DNA of 7,895 bases, taken from the NCBI GenBank assembly GCA_003449495.1, contig DMHJ01000017.1, positions 3,528 to 11,422 on the forward strand, given 5' to 3'. The DNA is from Clostridiales bacterium UBA8153 (GTDB lineage: Bacteria; Bacillota; Sulfobacillia; UBA8153). This document shows, piece after piece, positions 1-7,392 of this stretch (its first letter is position 1; every line of letters starts with the position of its first letter). The translations under genes were made by a program, and so were the position numbers. The notes under the pieces are model-generated. The model searched no databases, had not been told where the DNA came from, and saw only the letters and a list, made by a program, of their open reading frames with translations.

Positions 1-837
1 ACCATGATCGCCAACATGGCCGCCGCCACCATCGCCATGCACGTGGCCTACCGGGGACCCAACGTGACCGTGGTTACGGCCTGTGCGGCCTCGGCCAATG
101 CCGTGGGTGATGCCTTTAAAACCATCCAGCGGGGGGCCGCCGACATCATGCTGGCGGGAGGGAGCGAGGCGCCTTTCGTGCCTCTGGCCTTCGCCGGTTT
201 CTGCTCCATGCGGGCCATGTCCCAACGCAATGACGACCCGGCCGGGGCCATGCGGCCCTTTGACGCCGGCCGCGATGGTTTCGTCATGGGTGAGGGAGCC
301 GGCATGTTGGTGCTGGAAAGCGAAGAGCACGCCCTCGACCGGGGGGCGCGTATCTTGGCCGAGGTGTGCGGGTACGGCACCACCGCCGATGCCTATCACG
401 TGACGGCGCCTTGTCCGGATGGGGAGGGAGCGGCCCGGGCCATGCAGGCGGCCCTGGAAGACGCCGGGCTGGCACCGGGAAGCGTCCAATACCTCAACGC
501 CCACGGCACTTCCACCCCGGCCAACGACCGGATCGAGACCATGGCCATCAAGAAGGTATTCGGGGCGCACGCGGCTACCATCCCGGTGTCGTCCACCAAG
601 TCCATGATCGGTCACTTGCTGGGCGCGGCCGGGGCGGCAGAGCTCATCGCCACGGTCCTCACCATGCAGCACGGCATCATTCCCCCCACCATCAACCAGA
701 CCGACCCCGATCCCGAGTGCGACTTGGATACCGTGCCCAATGTGGCCCGCCATCACCAGGTGCAGGCCGCCCTGTCCAACTCCTTCGGCTTCGGGGGGCA
801 GAACACGTCGCTGGCGGTGAGGAGGTATACCGCTTGA
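1..837 (+). CDS. fabF: Beta-ketoacyl-ACP synthase II, 5'-truncated by window edge
   Basis: This enzyme condenses malonyl-ACP with a growing acyl-ACP in the elongation step of type II fatty acid synthesis in the cytosol. The frame is open from base 1 and gives 278 residues before the TGA. The catalytic cysteine is in TACAAS (codon 28 of the fragment), the first histidine in NAHGTSTP (codon 168), and the lysine and second histidine in STKSMIGH (codons 200 and 205). The GFGGQN glycine loop is near the C-terminus. The spacings Cys to His of 140 and His to His of 37 equal those of E. coli FabF (C163, H303, H340), so about 135 N-terminal residues lie outside the window and the whole protein is about 413 residues. 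The ATG at base 4 is therefore internal and not the start. All catalytic residues are present. The 3' end contains the ribosome binding site of rnc and overlaps its start, indicating coupling. Confidence 0.96.
   Translation, partial: TMIANMAAATIAMHVAYRGPNVTVVTACAASANAVGDAFKTIQRGAADIMLAGGSEAPFVPLAFAGFCSMRAMSQRNDDPAGAMRPFDAGRDGFVMGEGAGMLVLESEEHALDRGARILAEVCGYGTTADAYHVTAPCPDGEGAARAMQAALEDAGLAPGSVQYLNAHGTSTPANDRIETMAIKKVFGAHAATIPVSSTKSMIGHLLGAAGAAELIATVLTMQHGIIPPTINQTDPDPECDLDTVPNVARHHQVQAALSNSFGFGGQNTSLAVRRYTA
820..825 (+). promoter_or_regulatory. Ribosome binding site that fixes the rnc TTG start
   Basis: AGGAGG lies inside the last codons of fabF, 8 bases before a TTG at 834. The TTG shares bases with the fabF TGA (TTGA). 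No ATG or GTG lies near a comparable Shine-Dalgarno, so this site decides the start and implies translational coupling of rnc to fabF. Confidence 0.85.
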
Positions 838-1544
838 CCCGGGAAGAGAGGCCCGGGGAACTGTCCGGGCTGGGAGCGGGAGGCGGCCTCCTCGACCTGG
901 CCCTTACCCACGCCTCCTACGCCCACGAGCAGGGGCTCTCCCAGCATAACGAGCGTTTGGAGTTTCTGGGTGATGCCGTGCTCGCCCTGACCATCAGCGA
1001 CGCCCTCTACCGGCGGTTTCCCGGTGAGCCCGAAGGCGAGCTCACCGCCCGGCGGGCCACCTTGGTCTGCGAGGCTAGCCTGACCCGGGTAGCCCAGAGG
1101 CTGGGGCTGGGCCCGCAGCTCAGGCTGGGGAGAGGAGAAGCGGCCAGCGGCGGGAGGGAGCGACCCTCCATCCTGGCGGCGGCATTGGAGGCGCTGTTGG
1201 GGGCCGTCTGGCTGGACGCGGGGCCCGCCCGCTGCCGGGAGCTGGTTGAGGAGTGGTTCGGGGGACAGTTGGCATCCCTGGAAGGGCCGGATAACCCCAA
1301 GGCCCAACTGCAGGAGTTGGTTCAGCAGAACCCGGGCTGGGAACTGGAGTACCGGTTGGTGGAGGAGAAGGGGCCCGCCCACGCCCCTAGCTTCGAGGTA
1401 GCGGTGTACGTGGGCGGCCGGTTGCTGGGCACCGGTTCGGGTAAGAGCAAGAAGGCGGCGGAAAAGAGCGCCGCCCGGGCCGGGTTGGAGAGTCTGCTGC
1501 AGCTAAGGGCCGAAGGGGCGCACCAAGGCCACCACCCGGCCTAG
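834..1544 (+). CDS. rnc: Ribonuclease III
   Basis: RNase III cleaves double-stranded RNA as a dimer and processes pre-rRNA and structured mRNAs in the cytosol. From the TTG start the protein has 236 residues, normal for the family. The catalytic domain covers about residues 15-148 and carries the signature [12 protein letters not shown] at 39-50, giving E40, E43 and D47 (E. coli E38, E41, D45). The second metal-binding segment [12 protein letters not shown] (112-123) has E119 (E. coli E117) but A116 where E. coli has D114. The double-stranded RNA binding domain covers about 155-224, starting [11 protein letters not shown] and ending with [15 protein letters not shown] reading frame in the same phase is open upstream to base 366, but that part is the fabF shadow. 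Gene order fabF-rnc-smc-ftsY supports the identity. The last 13 residues overlap the convergent regulator gene. Whether the alanine lowers cleavage activity cannot be told from sequence. Confidence 0.95.
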   Translation: MTREERPGELSGLGAGGGLLDLALTHASYAHEQGLSQHNERLEFLGDAVLALTISDALYRRFPGEPEGELTARRATLVCEASLTRVAQRLGLGPQLRLGRGEAASGGRERPSILAAALEALLGAVWLDAGPARCRELVEEWFGGQLASLEGPDNPKAQLQELVQQNPGWELEYRLVEEKGPAHAPSFEVAVYVGGRLLGTGSGKSKKAAEKSAARAGLESLLQLRAEGAHQGHHPA

Positions 1545-2108
1545 GACCGCCGGGCGGCCGGGGCAGGGTAGGCCGGTTACCGGATGCAGGAGGATGGTAG
1601 TGTCCCGGGGGGCGTAATACCTGCACACGCAGGCACCGTGACCTTCCAGCCAGGCGACCACCAGCGCAGCGTCGTCCATTGCGCCGGCCGGGTCCACCAC
1701 CAGGAAGTCGCCGGGCAGAAACAACGGGGCATCTTCGGCACTCTCCAGCCGGATGGCGAAACCTGACTGAGATACGAGCAAGGCCGAGGTCATGGCCAGG
1801 GTGCCGCCGGTATACTGCACGCGGCCCGGCGCCACGGCCTCGGCCACCGGGAGCTGGTCCCAGGCGGGACCGGGCGTTTCACCCAGGCGATCGGGCGGCC
1901 GCGGTAGCCGCCGGGGGAAGCGACCGGTGAGGACGGCGGCCCGGAACTCCCGGGCGCTGCGATAACCGGCCTTGTGCAGCCAATAGTACACGGACTTTTC
2001 CTCGGCGTATCCCAGGGCCTGGGCGATGAAGGCTACACTGGCGGATGGGTGGTTCAGGATGATTTCGGCGATCCTGTCAAGAACGGAGTCCGTCGACAAC
2101 CACGTCAC
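1503..2108 (-). CDS. HTH protein with a LexA/S24-like C-terminal region
   Basis: This is a 201-residue protein read from a GTG start. Residues 7-60 are predicted by eye to form a helix-turn-helix (core ASVAFIAQALGY, then KSVYYWLHKAGY). A proline/arginine-rich linker follows at about 62-95. Residues 110-199 resemble the S24/LexA fold: FAIRLES (117-123), LFLPGDFLVVDP (129-140), a strand LVVAWLEG (149-156), and a closing LGRVVALV (189-196). Ser123 could be the nucleophile, but two extra residues separate it from the P-L-F-x-P-G-D stretch. The usual lysine (V-K-R in relatives) is replaced by Cys162 (VCRYY). Self-cleavage therefore looks unlikely, and the protein may act as a non-cleaving repressor or sensor; that is inference. 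It is convergent with rnc, overlapping by 42 bases, and divergent from smc. Possible ribosome binding sites are AGGAAGG (2120-2126) for the GTG and AAGGAG (2110-2115), which would suit an alternative TTG three codons later. Exact family and target DNA are unknown. Confidence 0.75.
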   Translation of the reverse strand: MTWLSTDSVLDRIAEIILNHPSASVAFIAQALGYAEEKSVYYWLHKAGYRSAREFRAAVLTGRFPRRLPRPPDRLGETPGPAWDQLPVAEAVAPGRVQYTGGTLAMTSALLVSQSGFAIRLESAEDAPLFLPGDFLVVDPAGAMDDAALVVAWLEGHGACVCRYYAPRDTTILLHPVTGLPCPGRPAVLGRVVALVRPFGP

Positions 2109-2319
2109 GCTCCTTGTCGCCTTCCTGCGTTCGCTGAAGCTTACCAGGCCAAGCTGGCAAAACCTTTACCCGGGCGGGGTAGAAGACATTACCGGAAATG
2201 ACCGGGGCCTGCGTGCCGGGCATTAGGGGCGGGGCTGCGGGACACGAGACGGGTTATGCGACCTAGTGGATCTGGGCCGGGATGACTCCGGGAGTAGATC
2301 CGGGAAGGCAGGTCACGGC
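2109..2319. other. Divergent intergenic region between regulator and smc
   Basis: These 211 bases separate the start of the minus-strand regulator from the start of smc and should contain the promoters for both. I see no pair of good -35 and -10 boxes on either strand. An inverted repeat TACCC-GGGCG-GGGTA at 2167-2181 is a possible operator-like dyad, and two direct copies of ACCGG flank AAATG at 2191-2205. A GTG at 2266 opens an in-frame extension of smc but has no ribosome binding site. The position of the dyad between a regulator and smc suggests a candidate autoregulatory site, without further proof. Confidence 0.4.
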
Positions 2320-5300
2320 GTGTACCTTCGCCGTTTGGAGCTACAGGGTTTCAAATCGTTTCCAGAGCGGACCACCTTGGAGCTGGGTCCCGGGTTGACG
2401 GCGGTGGTGGGCCCCAACGGCAGCGGCAAGTCCAACCTGGCCGACGCCATCCGCTGGGCGTTAGGCGAGCAGAGCGTCCGCGTACTGCGGGGCTCCCGCA
2501 TGGATGAGGTGATCTTCGCCGGTACGGAGCGCCGGCGGCCCCTGTCCATGGCCGAGGTGCGCCTCACCTTCGACAATGCCGAGGGCACGCTCCCGGTGGA
2601 CTACGCCGAAGTCACCGTCAGCCGGCGCGTCAGCCGGGACGGGGAGAGCGGCTACTATCTGAACGGAACTCCCTGCCGGCTCAAGGACATCACCGATTTG
2701 ACGGCGGGAACCGGCATCGGGCGCGACAGCTACTCCCTGGTCAGCCAGGGGCGGGTCGACTACATCCTGAGCACCCGGGGGGAAGACCGGCGCGAGCTCC
2801 TGGAAGAGACCGCCGGCATCACCAAGTTCCGCGCCCAGCAACGGGAGAGCTTGCGCAGGCTGGAAGCGGCGGAAAAGGACCTGGAGAGGTTGGGCGACGT
2901 CCTCCATGAGCTCGAGACCCACGCCGGACCCCTGGCTCGCCAGGCCGAAGTGGCCCAAGCTTACCGGGAAGTGGCCTCACAGTTGCGCGAGCTGGAAGTT
3001 GGCTCCCTGCTGGCTGCCGTCGAGCGGGCCCAGCGGCAACTGGCCCAAGGAGAGGAGCGCCGCCGGGAGCTGGGGGCGGCGGCCGCAGCCTGCGAGCTAC
3101 GGCTGGCCGCCGTGGAGTCGGAACGGTCCAGCACCGGGGCCGGGCTGGAGAGGCTGGAAGAGCGGCTGCGGGGGATCCGCGACCTCCTCCTGGAGACGCG
3201 GTCCGCCGAGAACCAGTGGCGGGCCCACCTGGAGGCCGGGCGGCGGGCGCACCGGGACTTAGAGCTGCAGCTGGGTGCCGCTACAGAGCGGGTGGGTTCT
3301 GTCTGCGGCTGGCTGGAAGAGGCGGAAGCCAAGGAGGCGGTCAGCGCGGCCGCGGGTGCCGAAAGCCAGCAGGAGTTGAACTGGGCCCGGGCCGAGTTAG
3401 AGTTGGAGCAGGCCCGGGTGGCCGGCCGGCGGCGGGAGGTTACGGCGGTGGGAAGGGCGCTGGAGGAGACCAAGGGGGACCTCCTGGACGCCCTCAACCG
3501 GGCGGCCGCCCTTAGGCACCAGGTGGACGCCAAGGAGCTGGAAAGCCGTCATTGGGAACAGCTGGCCCGGCGTAGGACCCAGGAATCCGCCGACCTGGCC
3601 GAGAGGATGAGCGTAGACCGGCGGGAACGGGAGAGCTTGGCGCAGGCCCGGGAAGACCAGCGGGTGCGCCAGGCCGAAGGCGAGCGGCGCGCGCGCCAGG
3701 TCAGGCTGGAGAAGGACGCCCTGGAAAAGGAGCTGGAAGCTGCCCGGCGTGACGCCGCCCGGGCGCGCCAGCGCAGTGAGGCGCTGAGGTCCCGCCACAC
3801 CGTGCTCGGCGATATGCTGGCACAATACGAGGGATACGGCCGCGGGCCCCGGGCGGTGCTCGCTGCCGGGCTGTCCGGCGTGCTGGGACCGGTAGCCGAC
3901 CTCATGGATATACAGGCAGGCTATGAGTTGGCCATCGCCGCCGCGCTGGGCGGCGCCCTGCAGCACATTGTCACCGAGACGGAAGAGGCGGCCGAAGCCG
4001 GCATCGCCCACCTGAAACGGATTTCCGGAGGCCGGGCCACCTTTTTGCCGCTGAGCCTGTTACGTCCCGGCTACCTTAGTCGCCGGGAACTGCAGAGCAT
4101 CGCCCTCCAGGCGGGAGCCCGGCCCGCGCTGGAAGTCGTCTCCGGCGACGAGCGGGTCATGCCCGCCCTCCGCCACCTGCTGGGCCGGGTGGCGGTGGCT
4201 CCGGACCTGGAACGGGCGCTGGCGGTGGGCCGGGCCACGGGCATGCGCCTTAGAATCGCCACCCTCCCCGGTGAAGTGATCGCCCCGGGCGGGGCCATCA
4301 CCGGCGGCGGGCGGGCCCCGGAGTTTTCCGGCATCTTGGGGAGAAGGCGCGAGTGGGAGGCCTTGGGGGAACAGGTGGCCGAGGCCGGGCGGGAAGCCCG
4401 CGGCCTTTTGGACCGGGAGCAGGAGCTGACTGCCCTGCGGGACGACCGGGAGCGCATCCTGCGGGAACTCGCGGAGGAGCTGGCCGCCCTCAAGGTCCAG
4501 GGCACGGCGGTGACTCAGGAGTGGGAACGCGCGGAAAAAGAGCAGGCACGCCTGGCGGCGTTACAGGCGCTGGGCGAGGCCGAGCTGGCCGATGCGCGCC
4601 GGCATATGCAGCAGGCAGCGGCGGATGGCCAGTCCCTGGCCGGTCTGCGCCAAGCGGCCGAAGGCGAGGTGGAGCGCCTCCAAGCGCTGGCCACAGAGCG
4701 GGCGGAGGCGCATGAGCTGCTCCGCCAGAGTGCCGAGGCAGGCCAGGAGGCGCTCTCCGAGTTGACGGCGCGTGTGATCCGGTTGGAGCAGATGGAATTA
4801 GGGGCCGCTGAGCGCAGGCAGCAGGCCCTCCGGGAGGTAGCCCGGGTCCGTGAGGAACTCGAGACAGCGCGCAGGCGGGAGCAGCAGCTGCGAGACGCCC
4901 AAGTTGCTGCGGAGCATGAGTTCGCTACCCTCACCGAGCGCCTGCAGGAGGCCGCATCCGGCGCGGATGAGCTGCAGGCCGCCCAGTCTGCCGCCGAGGC
5001 AGCGCGGGCAGAGGCAGCCGCCCGGCTACGCGAACTGGAACAGGAAGCGAAAAGCCTGTCCCGGAGTCTGGCCCAGCTGCGCTCCCGGCACCATGCCGAG
5101 GACTTGGAGCGCGCGCGAGGGGAAGTAGAGGCCGAACACGCCCGGGCCCAGCTGCGTGAACGCTATGAGCTAGATGCTGACTCCGTCACGTCCGGCTATC
5201 GCCGGTATCACCCAGAGGAAGCCGCCGCCGGCATCGCTCAGCTCAAGGGAAGGCTGGCGGCCTTCGGTGCGGTCAACCTGGGTGCCATCGACGAGTTCCG

Positions 5301-5916
5301 GCGGGTGAGTGAACGCCGGGACTTCCTGTCGGCCCAACGCGCGGATGTGGAATCGGCGTGCCGGGACCTAAGACGCGTCATCCAGGAGACCGACGGCCAG
5401 ATGGAGAGCATGTTTCGTGCCACCCTCACCGCCGTGCGCTCCAGCTTCCGCCAGTTGTTCCGTCGCCTGTTCGGCGGGGGCTCCGCCGACCTGACCCTGT
5501 CCGACCCCGGCCGCCCCTTAGAGTCCGGCGTGGAAATTGCCGTGCAGCCGCCGGGGCGACGCCCGCACAACCTGAGTCTGCTGTCTGGAGGCGAGAAGGC
5601 GCTGACGGCCAGCGCTTTCCTGTTTGCCATGCTGTCCGTCAACCCCAGTCCCTTGTGCGTTCTTGATGAAGTCGAAGCCACCTTGGACGAGACCAATGCC
5701 GCCCGGTTCGTGAGCCTGCTCAGGGACTTCACCAGCCGGACCCAGTTCATCATCGTCACCCATCACAAGGTCACCATGGAAGCAGCTGACGTGCTCTATG
5801 GAGTGACCATGGAGGAAAACGGGGTTTCCCGGCTGATTTCCGTAAGATTGGCGGACGCGACGGATACAGGAGGTTTCAAGGCAAGTGTGGGAACTGCTCC
5901 GGAGCGGTCTGGCTAA
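2320..5916 (+). CDS. smc: Chromosome partition protein SMC
   Basis: SMC is the ATPase of the bacterial condensin; with ScpA and ScpB it loads on the chromosome and organises sister origins. From the GTG at 2320 the product is 1198 residues and begins MYLRRLELQGFKSF, the usual SMC N-terminus. The frame opens earlier at 2266, but that extension has no ribosome binding site and no family match; GGAAGG at 2303-2308 precedes the chosen start at a slightly long 11 bases. Walker A is GPNGSGKS (31-38) and the Q-loop glutamine is Q143 in SQGRVDYIL. A long charged coiled coil runs from about 165 to 500, the hinge covers about 500-675 and ends in GGAITGGG, and the returning coil reaches about 975. The C-terminal head has LSGGEK (1088-1093), Walker B with D1116 and E1117 (VLDEVEATLDE), and the switch VTHHKVTME. 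All ATPase residues are present. The last codons overlap ftsY and include its ribosome binding site. Confidence 0.97.
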   Translation: MYLRRLELQGFKSFPERTTLELGPGLTAVVGPNGSGKSNLADAIRWALGEQSVRVLRGSRMDEVIFAGTERRRPLSMAEVRLTFDNAEGTLPVDYAEVTVSRRVSRDGESGYYLNGTPCRLKDITDLTAGTGIGRDSYSLVSQGRVDYILSTRGEDRRELLEETAGITKFRAQQRESLRRLEAAEKDLERLGDVLHELETHAGPLARQAEVAQAYREVASQLRELEVGSLLAAVERAQRQLAQGEERRRELGAAAAACELRLAAVESERSSTGAGLERLEERLRGIRDLLLETRSAENQWRAHLEAGRRAHRDLELQLGAATERVGSVCGWLEEAEAKEAVSAAAGAESQQELNWARAELELEQARVAGRRREVTAVGRALEETKGDLLDALNRAAALRHQVDAKELESRHWEQLARRRTQESADLAERMSVDRRERESLAQAREDQRVRQAEGERRARQVRLEKDALEKELEAARRDAARARQRSEALRSRHTVLGDMLAQYEGYGRGPRAVLAAGLSGVLGPVADLMDIQAGYELAIAAALGGALQHIVTETEEAAEAGIAHLKRISGGRATFLPLSLLRPGYLSRRELQSIALQAGARPALEVVSGDERVMPALRHLLGRVAVAPDLERALAVGRATGMRLRIATLPGEVIAPGGAITGGGRAPEFSGILGRRREWEALGEQVAEAGREARGLLDREQELTALRDDRERILRELAEELAALKVQGTAVTQEWERAEKEQARLAALQALGEAELADARRHMQQAAADGQSLAGLRQAAEGEVERLQALATERAEAHELLRQSAEAGQEALSELTARVIRLEQMELGAAERRQQALREVARVREELETARRREQQLRDAQVAAEHEFATLTERLQEAASGADELQAAQSAAEAARAEAAARLRELEQEAKSLSRSLAQLRSRHHAEDLERARGEVEAEHARAQLRERYELDADSVTSGYRRYHPEEAAAGIAQLKGRLAAFGAVNLGAIDEFRRVSERRDFLSAQRADVESACRDLRRVIQETDGQMESMFRATLTAVRSSFRQLFRRLFGGGSADLTLSDPGRPLESGVEIAVQPPGRRPHNLSLLSGGEKALTASAFLFAMLSVNPSPLCVLDEVEATLDETNAARFVSLLRDFTSRTQFIIVTHHKVTMEAADVLYGVTMEENGVSRLISVRLADATDTGGFKASVGTAPERSG
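5868..5874 (+). promoter_or_regulatory. Ribosome binding site of ftsY inside smc
   Basis: AGGAGGT lies within the last codons of smc, 10 bases before the GTG at 5885. It supports that GTG as the ftsY start over the GTG two bases later, which is in another frame. The position implies coupled translation of smc and ftsY. Confidence 0.8.
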
Positions 5917-6790
5917 GACTCGCCAGCAGCTGGCAGCGGCACTGCAAGGCGTGTTCGGCAACCGGCTGTACGTTGATGAGGCCATGTTCGAGGAACTAGA
6001 GGAAGCCTTGATCCGGGCCGATTTGGGGGTGGGCACGGCCGGTTCTGTGGTGAAGGCGGTTAAGGACCGTTGTGCCCAAGACCGGATCGGTGATCCCGCT
6101 TTGGTCCTGCCCGTGCTCCAAGTCGAGCTGGCAGCTCGCCTGACCCGGGCCGGCGGTGTGCTGCAGCTCGCGTCGCGACCGGCCGTGCTGATGATAGTGG
6201 GAGTGAACGGATCGGGCAAGACCACCACCGTGGGCAAACTCGCCCACCGCTTCCGGCAAGAGGGCCGCCGCGTGCTGTTGGGGGCTACCGATACCTTCCG
6301 GGCCGCCGCCATCGACCAGTTGGAGGTGTGGGCGCGGCGGGCCGGTGCCGACCTGGTGAAACATGCTCCAGGCGGCGACCCGGCCGCCGTGGCCTTTGAT
6401 GCCATCAACGCGGCGCTGGCTCGCCGGGTGGACGTGGTCATCCTGGACACCGCCGGCCGCATGCATACGCGCTCCGACCTGATGCAGGAGCTGTCGAAAG
6501 TGCGCCGGGTGGTGGGAAAGGCCCTGCCCGGCGCGCCCCACGAAACCCTCCTGGTACTGGATGCCACCACCGGACAGAACGCCCTGCGGCAGGCCGAAGA
6601 GTTCCGGGCCGTCACCCAGCTGACCGGCATCGCGCTGACCAAGCTGGACGGTACCGCCCGCGGCGGTGTGGTGGTGGCCATCGCCGACCAGCTGGGGTTG
6701 CCGGTAAAGCTGGTGGGCGTGGGCGAGCGCATCGATGACCTGCGCGACTTCGATCCCGAGGCGTTCGCGGCCGCCCTGTTTGAGACCTGA
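5885..6790 (+). CDS. ftsY: Signal recognition particle receptor FtsY
   Basis: FtsY is the SRP-type GTPase that receives ribosome-nascent chain complexes from Ffh at the membrane and hands them to the Sec translocon. The protein has 301 residues with an N domain (about 1-95: helical, with FEELEEALIRADLGV) and a G domain. GTP-binding motifs are GVNGSGKTTT (from 106), DTFRAAA (136-142), DTAGR (188-192), TKLD (252-255), and the GVGERIDDLRDFDPEAF ending characteristic of FtsY rather than Ffh. There is no long acidic A domain and no Ffh-type M domain, so it is a short FtsY as in many Firmicutes. It starts with GTG behind a strong ribosome binding site and overlaps smc by 32 bases, so it is very likely cotranscribed with it. 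The ylxM and ffh genes that often follow are not found in the remaining 1.1 kb. Confidence 0.97.
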   Translation: MWELLRSGLAKTRQQLAAALQGVFGNRLYVDEAMFEELEEALIRADLGVGTAGSVVKAVKDRCAQDRIGDPALVLPVLQVELAARLTRAGGVLQLASRPAVLMIVGVNGSGKTTTVGKLAHRFRQEGRRVLLGATDTFRAAAIDQLEVWARRAGADLVKHAPGGDPAAVAFDAINAALARRVDVVILDTAGRMHTRSDLMQELSKVRRVVGKALPGAPHETLLVLDATTGQNALRQAEEFRAVTQLTGIALTKLDGTARGGVVVAIADQLGLPVKLVGVGERIDDLRDFDPEAFAAALFET

Positions 6791-6794
6791 TTTG

Positions 6795-6821
6795 CCGGTG
6801 GGGCCGGCCCCTTCTTACCGG
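6795..6821 (+). terminator. Possible stem-loop after ftsY
   Basis: Just 5 bases after the ftsY stop, the palindrome GGGGCCGGCCCC (6800-6811) is followed by TTCTT and enclosed by an outer pair CCGGT (6795-6799) and ACCGG (6817-6821). The structure is GC-strong and correctly placed for transcription termination, but a true run of T residues is missing, so intrinsic termination is uncertain. It could equally be an mRNA 3' end stabiliser. Confidence 0.35.
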
Positions 6822-6849
6822 GTTTGGTCCGATAGCCGCCTTTGTCCTC

Positions 6850-7392
6850 TTGCCGGAGAACCTGCCCGACGCGTGGGCTGGCGAGCAGGCTACCGCATGG
6901 TCCTTGTCGTACCGGGTGGGCCCTAACCTACCCGGGAAGACGGTCAGGGATATGGTCGCGGCAGCGTCCACTGCCTACCCGGTAGTGCAGTCCATCAAGC
7001 TGACGGCCCCCTCGGCGAAGCGAGACCTCACTTCAGACGACCCCGCTCCCAAAGGCCTCGTCGCAAGCGCTGAACTCCAGCGGGTGGAAGTCCAGGATCT
7101 GGCCGACGCCATCCCCAGGCTATTGGAGTCGAGAGTCAAGTTCGGTGCGCCACTCACTTTCTTGATCCAGGTACGGCCAGGTGATGGCCGGGAGGAACCT
7201 CCAGAGCAGGTCACGGCCGGAGTCAACGCTTTGCCGGGCAAGATCAGGCCGGGGTTTGAGCTTGGGCAGGACGGGGTTGCCGGAACGTGCAGAACACGGT
7301 CGGGACCCCGGCCGGGAGCACTGCTCGTCCGATTACGTTTTCCTGTAGCGTCCCACGCTAGCTTGACCTGTATGGTATGCTGCGAAAGCTAA
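6850..7392 (+). CDS. Doubtful hypothetical protein
   Basis: The frame opens with TTG at 6850 and gives 180 residues; a later ATG at 6952 would give 146. Neither has a convincing ribosome binding site. I do not recognise the product. The middle, about residues 34-125, has mixed polar and hydrophobic composition and mostly G or C in third codon positions (for example SAELQRVEVQDLADAIP), which is compatible with coding. The last 45 or so residues are arginine, proline and cysteine rich and look non-coding. No signal peptide or membrane segment is evident. Two hairpins (6912-6935, 6970-6991) lie inside the frame, and its end overlaps the opposite-strand nucleotidyltransferase fragment. It may be a gene remnant or a chance open frame, since long open frames are common in GC-rich DNA. 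Confidence 0.22.
   Translation: MPENLPDAWAGEQATAWSLSYRVGPNLPGKTVRDMVAAASTAYPVVQSIKLTAPSAKRDLTSDDPAPKGLVASAELQRVEVQDLADAIPRLLESRVKFGAPLTFLIQVRPGDGREEPPEQVTAGVNALPGKIRPGFELGQDGVAGTCRTRSGPRPGALLVRLRFPVASHASLTCMVCCES
6912..6935. repeat. Inverted repeat, 9-bp stem
   Basis: CCGGGTGGG (6912-6920) pairs with CCTACCCGG (6927-6935) around the loop CCCTAA, with one G-T pair when read as + strand RNA. No T run follows. It is one of a series of strong dyads after ftsY. Confidence 0.55.
6970..6991. repeat. Inverted repeat, near-perfect dyad
   Basis: ACTGC-CTACC (6970-6979) is mirrored by GGTAG and GCAGT (6981-6985, 6987-6991), with one central C and a single-base bulge at 6986. The dyad is as consistent with a protein binding site as with an RNA hairpin. 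Confidence 0.55.
7346..7360. repeat. Perfect 6-bp inverted repeat with 3-base loop
   Basis: TAGCGT-CCC-ACGCTA lies just inside the 3' end of the minus-strand nucleotidyltransferase fragment. No T run follows on either strand, so it is not a clear terminator. Confidence 0.5.

Noticed and set aside
4..6. ATG at base 4 as the start of fabF
   Set aside because: The frame is already open at base 1 and the catalytic spacing shows about 135 residues are missing upstream.
366..833. Upstream extension of the rnc reading frame
   Set aside because: It is the +3 shadow of fabF with no RNase III similarity; the TTG at 834 has a strong ribosome binding site.
753..1382. Minus-strand open frame of 209 codons
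   Set aside because: Antisense to rnc with a proline and glutamine rich product and no recognisable domain.
2960..5260. Repetitive-looking purine-rich and GC-rich stretches
   Set aside because: They encode the Glu/Arg/Ala heptads of the SMC coiled coils and are explained by the protein.
5518..6732. Minus-strand open frame of 404 codons
   Set aside because: It is antisense to smc and ftsY, is rich in Ser, Thr, Arg and Pro, and shows no motif; a typical GC-rich shadow.
6975..7241. Minus-strand open frame of 88 codons
   Set aside because: Low-complexity Ser/Thr/Gly/Pro product typical of an antisense reading; no ribosome binding site.
7362..7390. Possible + strand promoter starting with TTGACC
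   Set aside because: The -35-like hexamer has no matching -10 at 16-18 bases (AAGCTA is found) and no good gene follows.
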